Of a stretch of DNA of 12,818 nt, positions 1 through 6,697 are shown one piece after another. The DNA comes from Ramlibacter sp. Lineage in GTDB: Bacteria > Pseudomonadota > Gammaproteobacteria > Burkholderiales > Burkholderiaceae_C. Within the stretch, counting starts at the first letter, position 1. Each line of letters opens with the position of its first letter. The DNA lies in the NCBI GenBank assembly GCA_025351615.1, contig JANXVP010000218.1, forward strand, positions 1 through 12,818. The letters are read 5' to 3'. Under the pieces are notes generated by a model. That model worked only from the letters and a program-made list of their open reading frames with translations. It made no database searches and was not told the DNA's origin. A program made the position numbers and the translations under genes.

Positions 1-16
1 CCGGAATCGAACCGGG
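1..16 (-). other. tRNA T-arm-like sequence without a tRNA body
   Basis: Read on the minus strand, these bases have a stem-loop with CCGG arms around the seven-base loop TTCGATT. This is the classical layout of a tRNA T-arm. A tRNA on this strand would have its 5' half at about positions 17-65, but that stretch is the 3' end of rluB and shows no anticodon or D-arm. An intact tRNA gene is therefore not present. It may be the 3' fragment of a tRNA (as left at some integration sites), a hairpin after rluB, or chance. The sequence further left is outside the window. Confidence 0.3.
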
Positions 17-17
17 T

Positions 18-1535
18 TCAGCGGCCGCGGCCGCCGCGGCGCTGGCCACCGCCACCGCCACCGCCGCCGCCTAAACCACCTCCGCCGCCGGCACCACCGC
101 CCCCCCCGCGGCGCTGCCCGCTGCCGCGCTGGCCGCCGGCCCCGCCCTGGCGCTGGCGCGTGAAGCTATCTGCGCCGATATAGCCAAGCGAAGTTTTCAT
201 CGGGTCGGGCTGGGCATTGCCGCCCCCCTGGCGGTCAGTGCCGCGGTCGCCGCCCCGGTCACCGGCGTTGCGGTCCTTGTTGCGCCGTTGCTGGCCCTGG
301 CCGCCCGCGCTGCGCCCGGGACTGCCCGGCCCAGCGCCGGGCCCCGGAGGGCCGCCACGCTGCTGCGCTTCGCCTGTGCCGCCCGGTCCGCCGGGACCGC
401 GCGGACCGGCTGTGCGGTTGCCGCGCCGTCGATTGCGCCCGCCCCTGCCTGCACCACCCTCCCCGGGCCCGTCGCGCTCGGCGCGCTCCGGCCGCGAGCC
501 TTGCGGCCTGTCGGCGCCCGCTGCGTTCATCAGCTCCCGGATGTCGCGCTCGTCGAGCTCCATCCAGGCGCCGCGCTTGAGGCCGCGCGGGAGCACCATG
601 GCGCCGTAGCGGATCCGGATCAGGCGGCTGACCGCATGTCCAACGGCCTCGAGCATCCGGCGCACCTCGCGGTTGCGGCCTTCAGAAATGGTGACGCGGT
701 ACCAGGTGTTGGCCCCCTCGCCGCCGCCTTCATCGAGCGAGCCGAACTGGGCCCGGCCGTCATCGAGCTCGACACCGTCGAGCAGCCGCTGCTTTTCCTC
801 AGCGCTGAGCGCACCCAGCACGCGCACCGCGTACTCGCGCTCCAGCCCGAACCGCGGGTGCATCAGCTTGTTGGCCAGCTCGCCCGAGCTGGTAAATAGC
901 AGCAGGCCTTCAGTGTTGAGGTCGAGCCGGCCGACCGACTGCCACTTGCCCTGGTACAGCCGTGGCAGCTTGCGGAAAACGGTCGGGCGGTTCTGCGGAT
1001 CGTCGCTGGTGACGATCTCGCCGACCGGCTTGTGGTACGCGATAACGCGAGCCGGCGGCGGCGCGATCCGGTAGCGGATCGGCTTGCCATTGATCTTGAT
1101 CTGGTCTCCGAACTGAATGCGCTGCCCAATGTGGGCCGGCTCGTTGTTGACCGAGATCCGGCCCTGGGTGATCAGCTGTTCCATCTCCAGCCGCGAACCA
1201 AGACCGCTTTGGGCCAGCACCTTGTGCAGCTTGGGCGTGTCGGCCTGCGGCGTCAGCACCCGCTTGGGCAACGCGACTTCCGGGCTGTCCTCATCGGCGT
1301 CGAACTGTCCCGACACCACGTCGGCGAACAGGATCGGCGCTGGCGGCTCCGGCGGCGGTCCGCGGCGTGCTTCCCGCTCGCCGTCGTCATCCTCGTCTTC
1401 ATCGTCCTCGTCGGGGTCGTCGTCGACGCCGAAGCGCTCCAGTTCCTGCTCGCGCCGGGCCTGGGAAGCGGCCTCTTTCTCTTCCAGCTCTTCGAGGGTG
1501 GGGGCGTCGCTGGCGCCGGAAACCGGTGGCTTCAT
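18..1535 (-). CDS. rluB: 23S rRNA pseudouridine synthase RluB with long Gly/Arg-rich tail
   Basis: A cytoplasmic rRNA-modifying enzyme of the RsuA/RluB/RluE/RluF family; RluB makes pseudouridine 2605 (E. coli numbering) in 23S rRNA. The 505-residue product has an acidic N-terminal stretch (about 15-55, with a run of Asp/Glu near 38-52). An RNA-binding S4 domain follows (about 102-150). The catalytic domain (about 163-335) carries [11 protein letters not shown] with the expected catalytic Asp205, and the late motif GRNREVRRM (286-294). After residue 340 comes a tail of about 165 residues rich in Gly, Arg, Pro and Gln. It is interrupted by a non-repetitive block, [17 protein letters not shown] (444-460). 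E. coli RluB is about 290 residues, so both extensions are additions. The ATG lies 3 nt after the scpB stop, which points to co-translation. RluB rather than RluE or RsuA is inferred from the scpB neighbour and the tail. Confidence 0.9.
   Translation of the reverse strand: MKPPVSGASDAPTLEELEEKEAASQARREQELERFGVDDDPDEDDEDEDDDGEREARRGPPPEPPAPILFADVVSGQFDADEDSPEVALPKRVLTPQADTPKLHKVLAQSGLGSRLEMEQLITQGRISVNNEPAHIGQRIQFGDQIKINGKPIRYRIAPPPARVIAYHKPVGEIVTSDDPQNRPTVFRKLPRLYQGKWQSVGRLDLNTEGLLLFTSSGELANKLMHPRFGLEREYAVRVLGALSAEEKQRLLDGVELDDGRAQFGSLDEGGGEGANTWYRVTISEGRNREVRRMLEAVGHAVSRLIRIRYGAMVLPRGLKRGAWMELDERDIRELMNAAGADRPQGSRPERAERDGPGEGGAGRGGRNRRRGNRTAGPRGPGGPGGTGEAQQRGGPPGPGAGPGSPGRSAGGQGQQRRNKDRNAGDRGGDRGTDRQGGGNAQPDPMKTSLGYIGADSFTRQRQGGAGGQRGSGQRRGGGGGAGGGGGLGGGGGGGGGQRRGGRGR
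45..71. repeat. GCCACC/GCCGCC microsatellite in the rluB tail
   Basis: Three perfect copies of GCCACC (45-62) run into GCCGCC-type triplets (63-71). On the coding strand this encodes part of the poly-glycine run near the RluB C-terminus. Because the unit is a multiple of three, length changes would alter the tail without shifting the frame. Confidence 0.75.
100..107. repeat. C8 homopolymer within the rluB coding sequence
   Basis: Eight consecutive C on the plus strand (G8 on the coding strand) lie inside the glycine-rich tail of rluB. Tracts of this length can slip. A one-base change here would shift only the last 30 or so codons and leave the catalytic domain intact. Confidence 0.7.
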
Positions 1536-1538
1536 GGA

Positions 1539-2261
1539 TCAGGTCTCGACTGCTTGGGCCGCATCGTCGGCGGCACCTTCATCATCGGGCGGCAGGGCCG
1601 GCGCGTCCGCCGCTGCCTCGGGGGGCTGGACGGATGCGCCAGCAGGTGAAGCGGCATCGGCCGCGAACGGCTCGGGTCCTTCGATGCGCAATTCCGGCTG
1701 GAGGTGGTCGGCGTTGGCGGCCAGCGCCGCAAACACCGCCGATTGCCGAGCCGGCGGGTCAAGCAGCGGCAGCTGATCGAGCGACTCCAGCCCGAGGTCG
1801 TCCAGGAACTGGCGGGTGGTGGCGAACAGGGCCGGCCGCCCCGCAGCCTCGCGATGGCCGATCACCTCGACCCAGCCGCGATCTTCCAGCTGTTTGAGCA
1901 GCAGCGAATTGATCGTCACGCCGCGGATGTCTTCCATGTCGCCGCGCGTGACCGGCTGCCGGTACGCGATGATGGCCAGCGTTTCCAGTGTGGCCCGGGT
2001 GTACCGGGGCGGCTTCTCGGGATGCAGCCGGTCGAGGTATTCGCGCATCTCGGGCCGGCTCTGGAACCGCCAGCCGCTGGCGACACAGACCAGTTCGACG
2101 CCGCGCTGGGCCCAGTCGTTGCGCAGGTCTTCCAGCAACGACTTGATGGTGTCGGCGCCGAGCTCGTCACGAAACAGGACGCGCAACTCCCGCACAGGCA
2201 GGGGCTGCTGCGAACAAATCAATGCGGTTTCGAGGACGCGCTTGGCGTCCGCCGTATTCAT
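1539..2261 (-). CDS. scpB: Segregation and condensation protein ScpB
   Basis: ScpB is a winged-helix dimer that binds the kleisin ScpA in the SMC-ScpAB condensin, which compacts and segregates the chromosome. The 240-residue product shows the two winged-helix units of the family. The first covers about residues 1-80 (start [17 protein letters not shown]). The second covers about 85-160 and holds the diagnostic [19 protein letters not shown] and the following [18 protein letters not shown] helix. Residues 185-240 form an acidic Ala/Pro-rich tail of low complexity. The reading frame is open upstream to position 2372, but that extension is a basic run unlike the family, so the ATG at 2259-2261 was chosen; no strong Shine-Dalgarno sequence is visible. 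scpA, usually near scpB, is not in the window. The gene runs into rluB 3 nt later, a pairing common in proteobacteria. Confidence 0.92.
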   Translation of the reverse strand: MNTADAKRVLETALICSQQPLPVRELRVLFRDELGADTIKSLLEDLRNDWAQRGVELVCVASGWRFQSRPEMREYLDRLHPEKPPRYTRATLETLAIIAYRQPVTRGDMEDIRGVTINSLLLKQLEDRGWVEVIGHREAAGRPALFATTRQFLDDLGLESLDQLPLLDPPARQSAVFAALAANADHLQPELRIEGPEPFAADAASPAGASVQPPEAAADAPALPPDDEGAADDAAQAVET

Positions 2262-2359
2262 GGTCTTGCGGTTCCAGGAAAAGGCGCCACGGGGCGGGCA
2301 AATTTTCGGGCCAATCCGGCCAGGGTGAAGGGCGATCCATTCGCTGCGGCGCCGCCGCC

Positions 2360-2382
2360 GAGGCAGTCGCATCGCATGCCTC
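2360..2382 (-). other. Inverted repeat between rluD and scpB
   Basis: GAGGCA and TGCCTC form a perfect 6-bp stem around an 11-base loop, beginning 6 bases after the rluD stop codon. No T-run follows on the minus strand, so it is not a typical intrinsic terminator. It could be an RNA-processing or attenuating hairpin between rluD and scpB, or of no function. Confidence 0.3.
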
Positions 2383-2388
2383 TGCGGG

Positions 2389-3390
2389 CTAGCCGGGGGC
2401 GTGGCTCAAGAGCCATTGGGCGCCATTGTAACGCAGGCCCCAGAGCTCCATCGCCCTGACCATGTCGGCCGGCACCGGAGCCAGGAACTCGAGCGCAGCG
2501 CCGCTGACCGGGTGCGGGAACGCCAGCCGGAAGGCGTGCAGCGCCTGCCGCCGCATGTCCCCCGCGGGCGTTCCGCCGTAAAGCGCGTCTGCGACCAGCG
2601 GATGGCCGATGCTCGCCATGTGAACCCGGATCTGGTGGGTGCGGCCGGTCTGCAGCGTCGCGCGCACCAGGCAGCCATCCTGCGCGTTTTCGATCAGGTC
2701 GAAGCCGGTCGACGCCGGCTTGCCCGAGGTCCGGTCGAGATCGACAGCAGCCATGCGCAAGCGGTTGCGGGGGTCGCGCCCGATCGCGGCATCGACGCGG
2801 CGCGCGCGGGCGCCGGTCCACGGCCGGTGGGCCAGCGCCACATACTGGCGCACGACGTCGCGCGCGGCGATCCGTTGCACCAGTGCGTCCATTGCTGCGC
2901 GGCTGCGGGCCACCACCATCAGGCCACTGGTGTCCTTGTCCAGCCGGTGCACGATGCCGGCCCGGGGAAGCAGCTGGGCCTGGCCGTCATGGGCCAGCAG
3001 GCCGTTGAGCAAGGTGCCGCTCCAGTTCCCCGGCGCCGGATGGACCACCAGGCCCGCCGGCTTATTGAGCACCAGCAGGTGTTCGTCCTGAAACAGGATG
3101 TCCAGCGCCATCGGCTCGGGCTTGAAGGCCTGGCTCTGCGGCGTCGGTCGCAGTTCGACGGTCCCGGCGTCGTCCGCCTTGACCTTGTGGGATGGCTTCA
3201 CGATCGCCCTGCCGTTGATCAGCACGGCGCCGGACTCGATCAATTGCTGCAGATAGCTGCGCGAGAACTCGGGGACCAGCAGCGCAAGGGCACGGTCCAG
3301 CCGCTCGCCATGATGCGGCGCGGCAATGGCGAAAGCACGCAGTTCGCTCTCGGGGCCGGCGTCGGCGGCTTCGTCCAGCAGGCTTTGCAT
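2389..3390 (-). CDS. rluD: 23S rRNA pseudouridine(1911/1915/1917) synthase RluD
   Basis: RluD isomerises three uridines in helix 69 of 23S rRNA, at the ribosomal subunit interface. The 333-residue product has an N-terminal S4 RNA-binding domain (about 28-75, [10 protein letters not shown]...). The RluA-type catalytic domain follows, with [11 protein letters not shown] (108-118) and the signature [12 protein letters not shown], in which Asp151 is the expected catalytic residue. Late motifs [13 protein letters not shown] (246-258) and [11 protein letters not shown] (263-273) are also present. The length fits the family (E. coli RluD is 326). The frame is open upstream to 3537, but that would run across the divergent promoter into bamD, so the ATG at 3388-3390 is preferred. 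The divergent rluD/bamD arrangement is widely conserved and favours RluD over its paralogue RluC. The pgeF(yfiH)-type gene that often follows rluD is absent. Confidence 0.93.
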   Translation of the reverse strand: MQSLLDEAADAGPESELRAFAIAAPHHGERLDRALALLVPEFSRSYLQQLIESGAVLINGRAIVKPSHKVKADDAGTVELRPTPQSQAFKPEPMALDILFQDEHLLVLNKPAGLVVHPAPGNWSGTLLNGLLAHDGQAQLLPRAGIVHRLDKDTSGLMVVARSRAAMDALVQRIAARDVVRQYVALAHRPWTGARARRVDAAIGRDPRNRLRMAAVDLDRTSGKPASTGFDLIENAQDGCLVRATLQTGRTHQIRVHMASIGHPLVADALYGGTPAGDMRRQALHAFRLAFPHPVSGAALEFLAPVPADMVRAMELWGLRYNGAQWLLSHAPG

Positions 3391-3451
3391 GTCCGGTTCC
3401 GGAGGGGTGGCCGATATAATCAAGTTGCCCTGTTCAAGAAAGTGCCCGCGA
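3391..3451 (+). promoter_or_regulatory. Divergent rluD/bamD promoter region with a perfect -10 box
   Basis: The 61-bp gap between the two start codons contains TATAAT at 3415-3420, a perfect sigma-70 -10 hexamer pointing to bamD, about 31 bases before its ATG. No good -35 box lies 16-18 bases upstream. On the other strand the same AT-rich spot reads ATTATATC and could serve as the rluD -10, with a poor TTCTTG 16 bases upstream. This would leave rluD a leader of about 20 bases. The region is AT-rich compared with its surroundings. Bidirectional use is an inference. Confidence 0.5.
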
Positions 3452-4252
3452 ATGTCGAGCGTCAAATTATCGGTTGTCCTGTCCCTGCTGCTGGCTTGCG
3501 CCCTGGTGACCGGCTGCGCCTCCTCGCCGGACGACAAGACCAGTTCCTGGAGCCCGAACCGGATTTATGCCGAGGGCAAGGACGAACTCAATTCCGGCGC
3601 CTACGACAAGGCCATTCCTCTGTTCGAGAAACTCGAAGGCCGCGCGGCCGGAACCGCGTTGGCGCAGCAGGCCGAGCTCGAAAAAGCCTACGCCCAGTAC
3701 AAGTCCGGCGACCAGGCGCAGGCCCAGGCCACGCTGGACCGTTTCATCAAGCTGCACCCCGCCAGCCCCGCTCTCGATTACGCGCTCTACCTCAAGGGCA
3801 TCGTCAACTTCAACGACAACCTGGGTCCGTTCTCCTTCCTGTCGCGCCAGGACCTGTCCGAGCGCGACCAGAAGGCCGCCAAGGAATCCTTCGAGTCGTT
3901 CAAGGAGCTGGCGGCCCGCTTCCCGGATTCGCGCTATGCGCCGGATGCGAAGGCGCGCATGACCTACATCGTCAATTCGCTGGCGCAGTACGAAGTGCAC
4001 GTCGCGCGCTACTACTACAGCCGCGGCGCCTACGTCGCAGCCGTCAATCGGGCCCAGAACGCGCTGACCGACTACCAGGACGTGCCGGCGCTGGAAGAAG
4101 CGCTGTTCATCATGGTCCGCTCGTACGACGCGCTGGGGATGGCCCAGTTGCGCGACGACACCCGGCGCGTGATGGAAAAAAACTACCCGAGCAGCGGATA
4201 CCTGTCGCGCGGCGTCAGGTCCGGCCAGGAACCGTGGTGGAAGTTCTGGTGA
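3452..4252 (+). CDS. bamD: Outer membrane protein assembly factor BamD (ComL)
   Basis: BamD is the essential lipoprotein of the BAM complex, which folds beta-barrel proteins into the outer membrane; it works with BamA on the periplasmic face. The 266-residue product begins with a lipoprotein signal peptide (basic start, hydrophobic 6-19, lipobox VTGC), so Cys22 would be acylated after cleavage. Tetratricopeptide-type helix pairs follow, for example NRIYAEGKDELNSGAYDKAI (36-55), AYAQYKSGDQAQAQATLDRF (79-98) and a block from about 142 containing FESFKELAARFPDSRYA. The stretch ALYLKGIVNFND (111-122) is typical of BamD. The length is close to E. coli BamD (245). The open frame starts earlier at 3326, but only the ATG at 3452 places the signal peptide at the N-terminus, and it lies correctly downstream of the TATAAT box. 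It is divergent from rluD and converges on the helicase gene. Confidence 0.96.
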   Translation: MSSVKLSVVLSLLLACALVTGCASSPDDKTSSWSPNRIYAEGKDELNSGAYDKAIPLFEKLEGRAAGTALAQQAELEKAYAQYKSGDQAQAQATLDRFIKLHPASPALDYALYLKGIVNFNDNLGPFSFLSRQDLSERDQKAAKESFESFKELAARFPDSRYAPDAKARMTYIVNSLAQYEVHVARYYYSRGAYVAAVNRAQNALTDYQDVPALEEALFIMVRSYDALGMAQLRDDTRRVMEKNYPSSGYLSRGVRSGQEPWWKFW

Positions 4253-4262
4253 ATTGGCCCCC

Positions 4263-4285
4263 CGCTTGCGGCTGACGCCGCTGCG
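4263..4285. other. Hairpin between convergent bamD and the helicase gene
   Basis: GCGGC (4268-4272) and GCCGC (4277-4281) pair around the loop TGAC. Three more pairs (CGC with GCG) lie outside a small internal loop. The hairpin sits in the 60-bp gap between the two stop codons, where a bidirectional terminator would be expected, but neither strand has a T-run after it. It may act by slowing polymerase or protecting 3' ends. Confidence 0.3.
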
Positions 4286-4312
4286 CTGCCCCACGGGGAG
4301 GGCGTTCGGCGC

Positions 4313-6325
4313 CTAGGGGCGGCCCGGCGGCGCCTCAGTGCGCAGCAGCTCCAGCGCTTCGTAGAATTCGTCCGCGGTCTGCAGCCGGCGCATCGGCGGC
4401 AGCGCTGCCAGCAGCCGGCGGCCGTAGCCCATGCTGACAAGCCGCGTATCGCACACGACCAGCACGCCCTGGTCGGACTCGCGCCGGATCAGGCGGCCCG
4501 CACCCTGCTTGAGTGCAACCGCCGCTTCCGGCACAAAGTAGTCGTTGAAAGCGCTGCGGCCCTGGCCTTCCAGCCGCTGTGCCCTGGCCTCCACCAGCGG
4601 ATCGCCGGGTGGCGGAAACGGCAGCTTGTCGATGATCACCAGCTGCAGCGAGTCACCGGGAACATCGACCCCTTCCCAGAACGACGCTGAAGCGACCAGG
4701 ACACAGCCCGCACGACCTTGCGATGCGCCTTCGCGAAAGCGCTCGATCAGGCGCCGCTTGGGCCACTGGCCCTGTACCAGCACCTCGACTTCCAGCGACC
4801 CTTCGAAGCGGGCCTGCAGGGCATCGCCGATCGCGCGCAGCGCCCGCAGAGTTGTCGTCAGCACCATCGTCCGGCCGCCGAGACGACGCACCGCATCGGC
4901 GGCCAGCGATGCGACCTGGGTGCCGTGGCCGGGGTCGTTGGGCTTGGGCAGTTCGCGCGGCACGTACACCGCGGCCTGGGTCCCGTAATCGAACGGGCTT
5001 CCTACCCGCAGCACCTGCGCCCCGGCCAGGCCGCAGGGCTCGGTGAACCAGCTCAGGGCCGCATCGTCGCCCAGCGTCGCCGAGGTGAAGATCCAGGCGC
5101 GCCGGGAGTCCTGTGCCTCCTCGCTGCCCTGGCGCAAAAGCTTGTCCTGCACCGCCTTGGCGATGTCCAGCGGCGACTCGACCAGGCGCAGCTGGGTTCC
5201 CACATCCACCCAGCGCACCGACCCCGGCGGACAGGCTCGGGCAAAACTTTCGGCGCGCTGGGCCAGGACGGCCGCTCGTTCGTGCAGTCGGACGAAGTCA
5301 GGGGCGATCTCGCTCACCGCCTGCAGCGCCTCCATGGCCCCGGCGCAAGCCTGGCGCAGGGCGTCGAGCGAATCCAGCCAGGGCTGCACCGGCACCTGGT
5401 CAGGCGCTTCGCCGGCCCAGCGCAGCTTGGCGCCGGGGGCGGTCCGGCCCACCACCATGCGCAGATCGCGGGCTGCCCTTTCCACCGCGGCCACAACCGT
5501 CGACCAGTCGGCCAACCCGCGCGCGAACTGGAGCCCCGCGGCCAGGGTGTCGCGTCCGAAATCCAGCAGCTGTCCGGTGGTGATGTGGTTGCCCAGAAAT
5601 TGCACTCCGGTCTCGTTGAGCTGGTGGGCTTCGTCGAAGATCGCCACGCGCACTGTCGGGAGCAGTTCGGCCATGCCGGACTCGCGCACGGCAAGGTCTG
5701 CAAAGAACAGGTGATGGTTGATCACGACCACGTCGGCGGCGAGCGCCTCGCGCCGCGCCAGGTTGACGTGGCAGCCGCGGAACTTCGGGCATTGCATGCC
5801 CAGACAGTTTTCACGCGTGGAAGTGACCAGGGGGATCAGCGGCGAACGCTCGTCGAGCCCGGGCAGTTCGGCCAGGTCACCGGTGCGGGTGGTGAGCGCC
5901 CATTCCTCGATTTTTGCCAGTGCGCGGATCGAGGTCCGGTCTGCCAGGGAGCCCTCGGTTCGCGCCAGTTCCATGCGGTGCAGGCACAGGTAACTGGTAC
6001 GGCCTTTGAGCAGTGCCGTTCGGACCGGCAAGCCCAGCGCCTGGACCAGGCGCGGCAGGTCGCGCCCGAACAGCTGGTCCTGCAAGGTCTTGGTGGCAGT
6101 GGAAAGAAGAACCCGCTCGCCGCTGAGCAGCGCCGGCACCAGGTAGGAAAAGGTCTTGCCGATGCCCGTACCGGCCTCGACGACCAGTGCGCCGCCATGT
6201 TCGATGGTGTGTGCGACGGCCAGTGCCATCTCGGTCTGGCCATGGCGCGGCAGGAATTGGTCGGCTGCACGCGACAGCACGCCGTGCGGCGCGAAGGCTT
6301 CGCGGACCGCTGGCTCCAGACTCAT
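4313..6325 (-). CDS. yoaA: ATP-dependent DNA helicase, DinG/YoaA family
   Basis: A superfamily 2, XPD-like helicase that unwinds DNA 5' to 3' and holds an iron-sulfur cluster. The 670-residue product has a Q-motif region (FLPRHGQTEMA, about 24-34), Walker A AGTGIGKT (51-58) and the DEAH box (231-234). SATL (415-418) and the motif VI-like QGAGRLIRR (607-615) also fit. Cys114, Cys174, Cys179 and Cys185 lie between Walker A and DEAH with the spacing expected of the 4Fe-4S ligands. No N-terminal exonuclease domain is present. The size and lack of extra domains match E. coli YoaA (about 636), which acts with the clamp-loader subunit HolC in repair of stalled replication forks; choosing YoaA over DinG is an inference. 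The ATG at 6323-6325 has a good Shine-Dalgarno sequence. A DUF465 gene lies 58 bp upstream on the same strand and may share its message. Confidence 0.9.
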   Translation of the reverse strand: MSLEPAVREAFAPHGVLSRAADQFLPRHGQTEMALAVAHTIEHGGALVVEAGTGIGKTFSYLVPALLSGERVLLSTATKTLQDQLFGRDLPRLVQALGLPVRTALLKGRTSYLCLHRMELARTEGSLADRTSIRALAKIEEWALTTRTGDLAELPGLDERSPLIPLVTSTRENCLGMQCPKFRGCHVNLARREALAADVVVINHHLFFADLAVRESGMAELLPTVRVAIFDEAHQLNETGVQFLGNHITTGQLLDFGRDTLAAGLQFARGLADWSTVVAAVERAARDLRMVVGRTAPGAKLRWAGEAPDQVPVQPWLDSLDALRQACAGAMEALQAVSEIAPDFVRLHERAAVLAQRAESFARACPPGSVRWVDVGTQLRLVESPLDIAKAVQDKLLRQGSEEAQDSRRAWIFTSATLGDDAALSWFTEPCGLAGAQVLRVGSPFDYGTQAAVYVPRELPKPNDPGHGTQVASLAADAVRRLGGRTMVLTTTLRALRAIGDALQARFEGSLEVEVLVQGQWPKRRLIERFREGASQGRAGCVLVASASFWEGVDVPGDSLQLVIIDKLPFPPPGDPLVEARAQRLEGQGRSAFNDYFVPEAAVALKQGAGRLIRRESDQGVLVVCDTRLVSMGYGRRLLAALPPMRRLQTADEFYEALELLRTEAPPGRP

Positions 6326-6332
6326 GCGCTAG

Positions 6333-6337
6333 CCTCC
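6333..6337 (-). promoter_or_regulatory. Ribosome binding site of the helicase gene
   Basis: GGAGG on the minus strand lies 7 bases before the ATG at 6325. It is among the clearest Shine-Dalgarno sequences in the window and fixes this start. Confidence 0.7.
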
Positions 6338-6383
6338 GCTCTTCGAGCTCCGGTGCCATGAGCCTTCGGAGCGGCCGGACGGC

Positions 6384-6587
6384 TCATGCAGGTTCTTTGG
6401 GATCGAGGGCGAGTTCGAGCCGCGAGATCTGGTCACGCAGGACCAGCCGCCTTTTCTTCAGGCGCCGCACCATCAATTCGTCGATCGGGGCGGCCTCGCC
6501 GGCGCGGTCGATCATGGCGTCGAGGTCCGCATGTTCCATGCGCAGTTCGATCAGCCGGCGTTCGGGGGAGTGGAGATTGGAGTCCAA
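6384..6587 (-). CDS. DUF465/YdcH-family small helical protein
   Basis: A small protein of 67 residues with the pattern of the YdcH/DUF465 family: RLIELRMEHADLDAMID near the N-terminus, then the basic LKKRRLVLRDQISRLE block. Both halves read as amphipathic helices of a short antiparallel coiled coil. The molecular role of the family is unknown. The start is uncertain. The frame is open to 6698 but has only TTG-type starts outside the conserved part. The ATG at 6537-6539 falls inside the first conserved helix and would truncate it. The TTG at 6585-6587 gives the usual length of about 70 residues and is chosen here, although no clear Shine-Dalgarno sequence precedes it. It is divergent from the phosphatase gene and lies 58 bp upstream of the helicase gene on the same strand. 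Confidence 0.75.
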   Translation of the reverse strand: MDSNLHSPERRLIELRMEHADLDAMIDRAGEAAPIDELMVRRLKKRRLVLRDQISRLELALDPKEPA

Positions 6588-6622
6588 GGAAATTGGTGGC
6601 CCAGGGGCACTGCCCGGTTCGT

Positions 6623-6654
6623 TCGATAATACGTCTTTCAAGGGCGTTATTCGA
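6623..6654. promoter_or_regulatory. AT-rich imperfect inverted repeat between divergent genes
   Basis: TCGATAATACG (6623-6633) and CGTTATTCGA (6645-6654) pair as an imperfect inverted repeat: TCGA, TAA and CG pair with small bulges. It lies in the 110-bp gap between the DUF465 gene and the PP2C gene. GATAAT (6625-6630) could be a -10 box for the phosphatase gene, about 68 bases before its ATG, but no matching -35 is visible. It could be an operator or promoter element; this is weak. Confidence 0.3.
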
Positions 6655-6697
6655 GCGCAGCCATCCCTGACCGGGCAACGAAAGATCCGCCAGCACA

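Noticed and set aside
1..70. Complete minus-strand tRNA gene at the window edge
   Set aside because: Only a T-arm-like hairpin is present. The bases that would form the anticodon and D arms are poly-Gly/Arg codons of rluB and do not fold as a tRNA.
200..520. Possible separate small proteins in other frames of the rluB tail region
   Set aside because: Repeat-rich GC sequence keeps several frames open. The frames have no start context or motif, and the rluB frame continues from a confirmed catalytic domain.
2262..2372. N-terminal extension of scpB to an upstream ATG at 2372
   Set aside because: The added 37 residues are a basic, Arg-rich run not seen in ScpB, while [11 protein letters not shown] matches the usual family start.
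3391..3537. N-terminal extension of rluD to an upstream start at 3537
   Set aside because: It would run through the divergent promoter and into bamD coding sequence, and the added residues do not resemble the RluD family.
2401..4275. A 624-codon plus-strand open frame covering the opposite strand of rluD and another frame of bamD
   Set aside because: It lies antisense to rluD and out of frame with bamD, both clearly coding. The translation has no recognisable motif and is rich in Arg, Gly and Pro, as expected of GC-rich shadow frames.
4718..6361. A 547-codon plus-strand open frame antisense to the helicase gene
   Set aside because: The minus strand encodes a complete DinG/YoaA helicase with all motifs. 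The antisense frame is a by-product of high third-position GC and shows no domain or signal.
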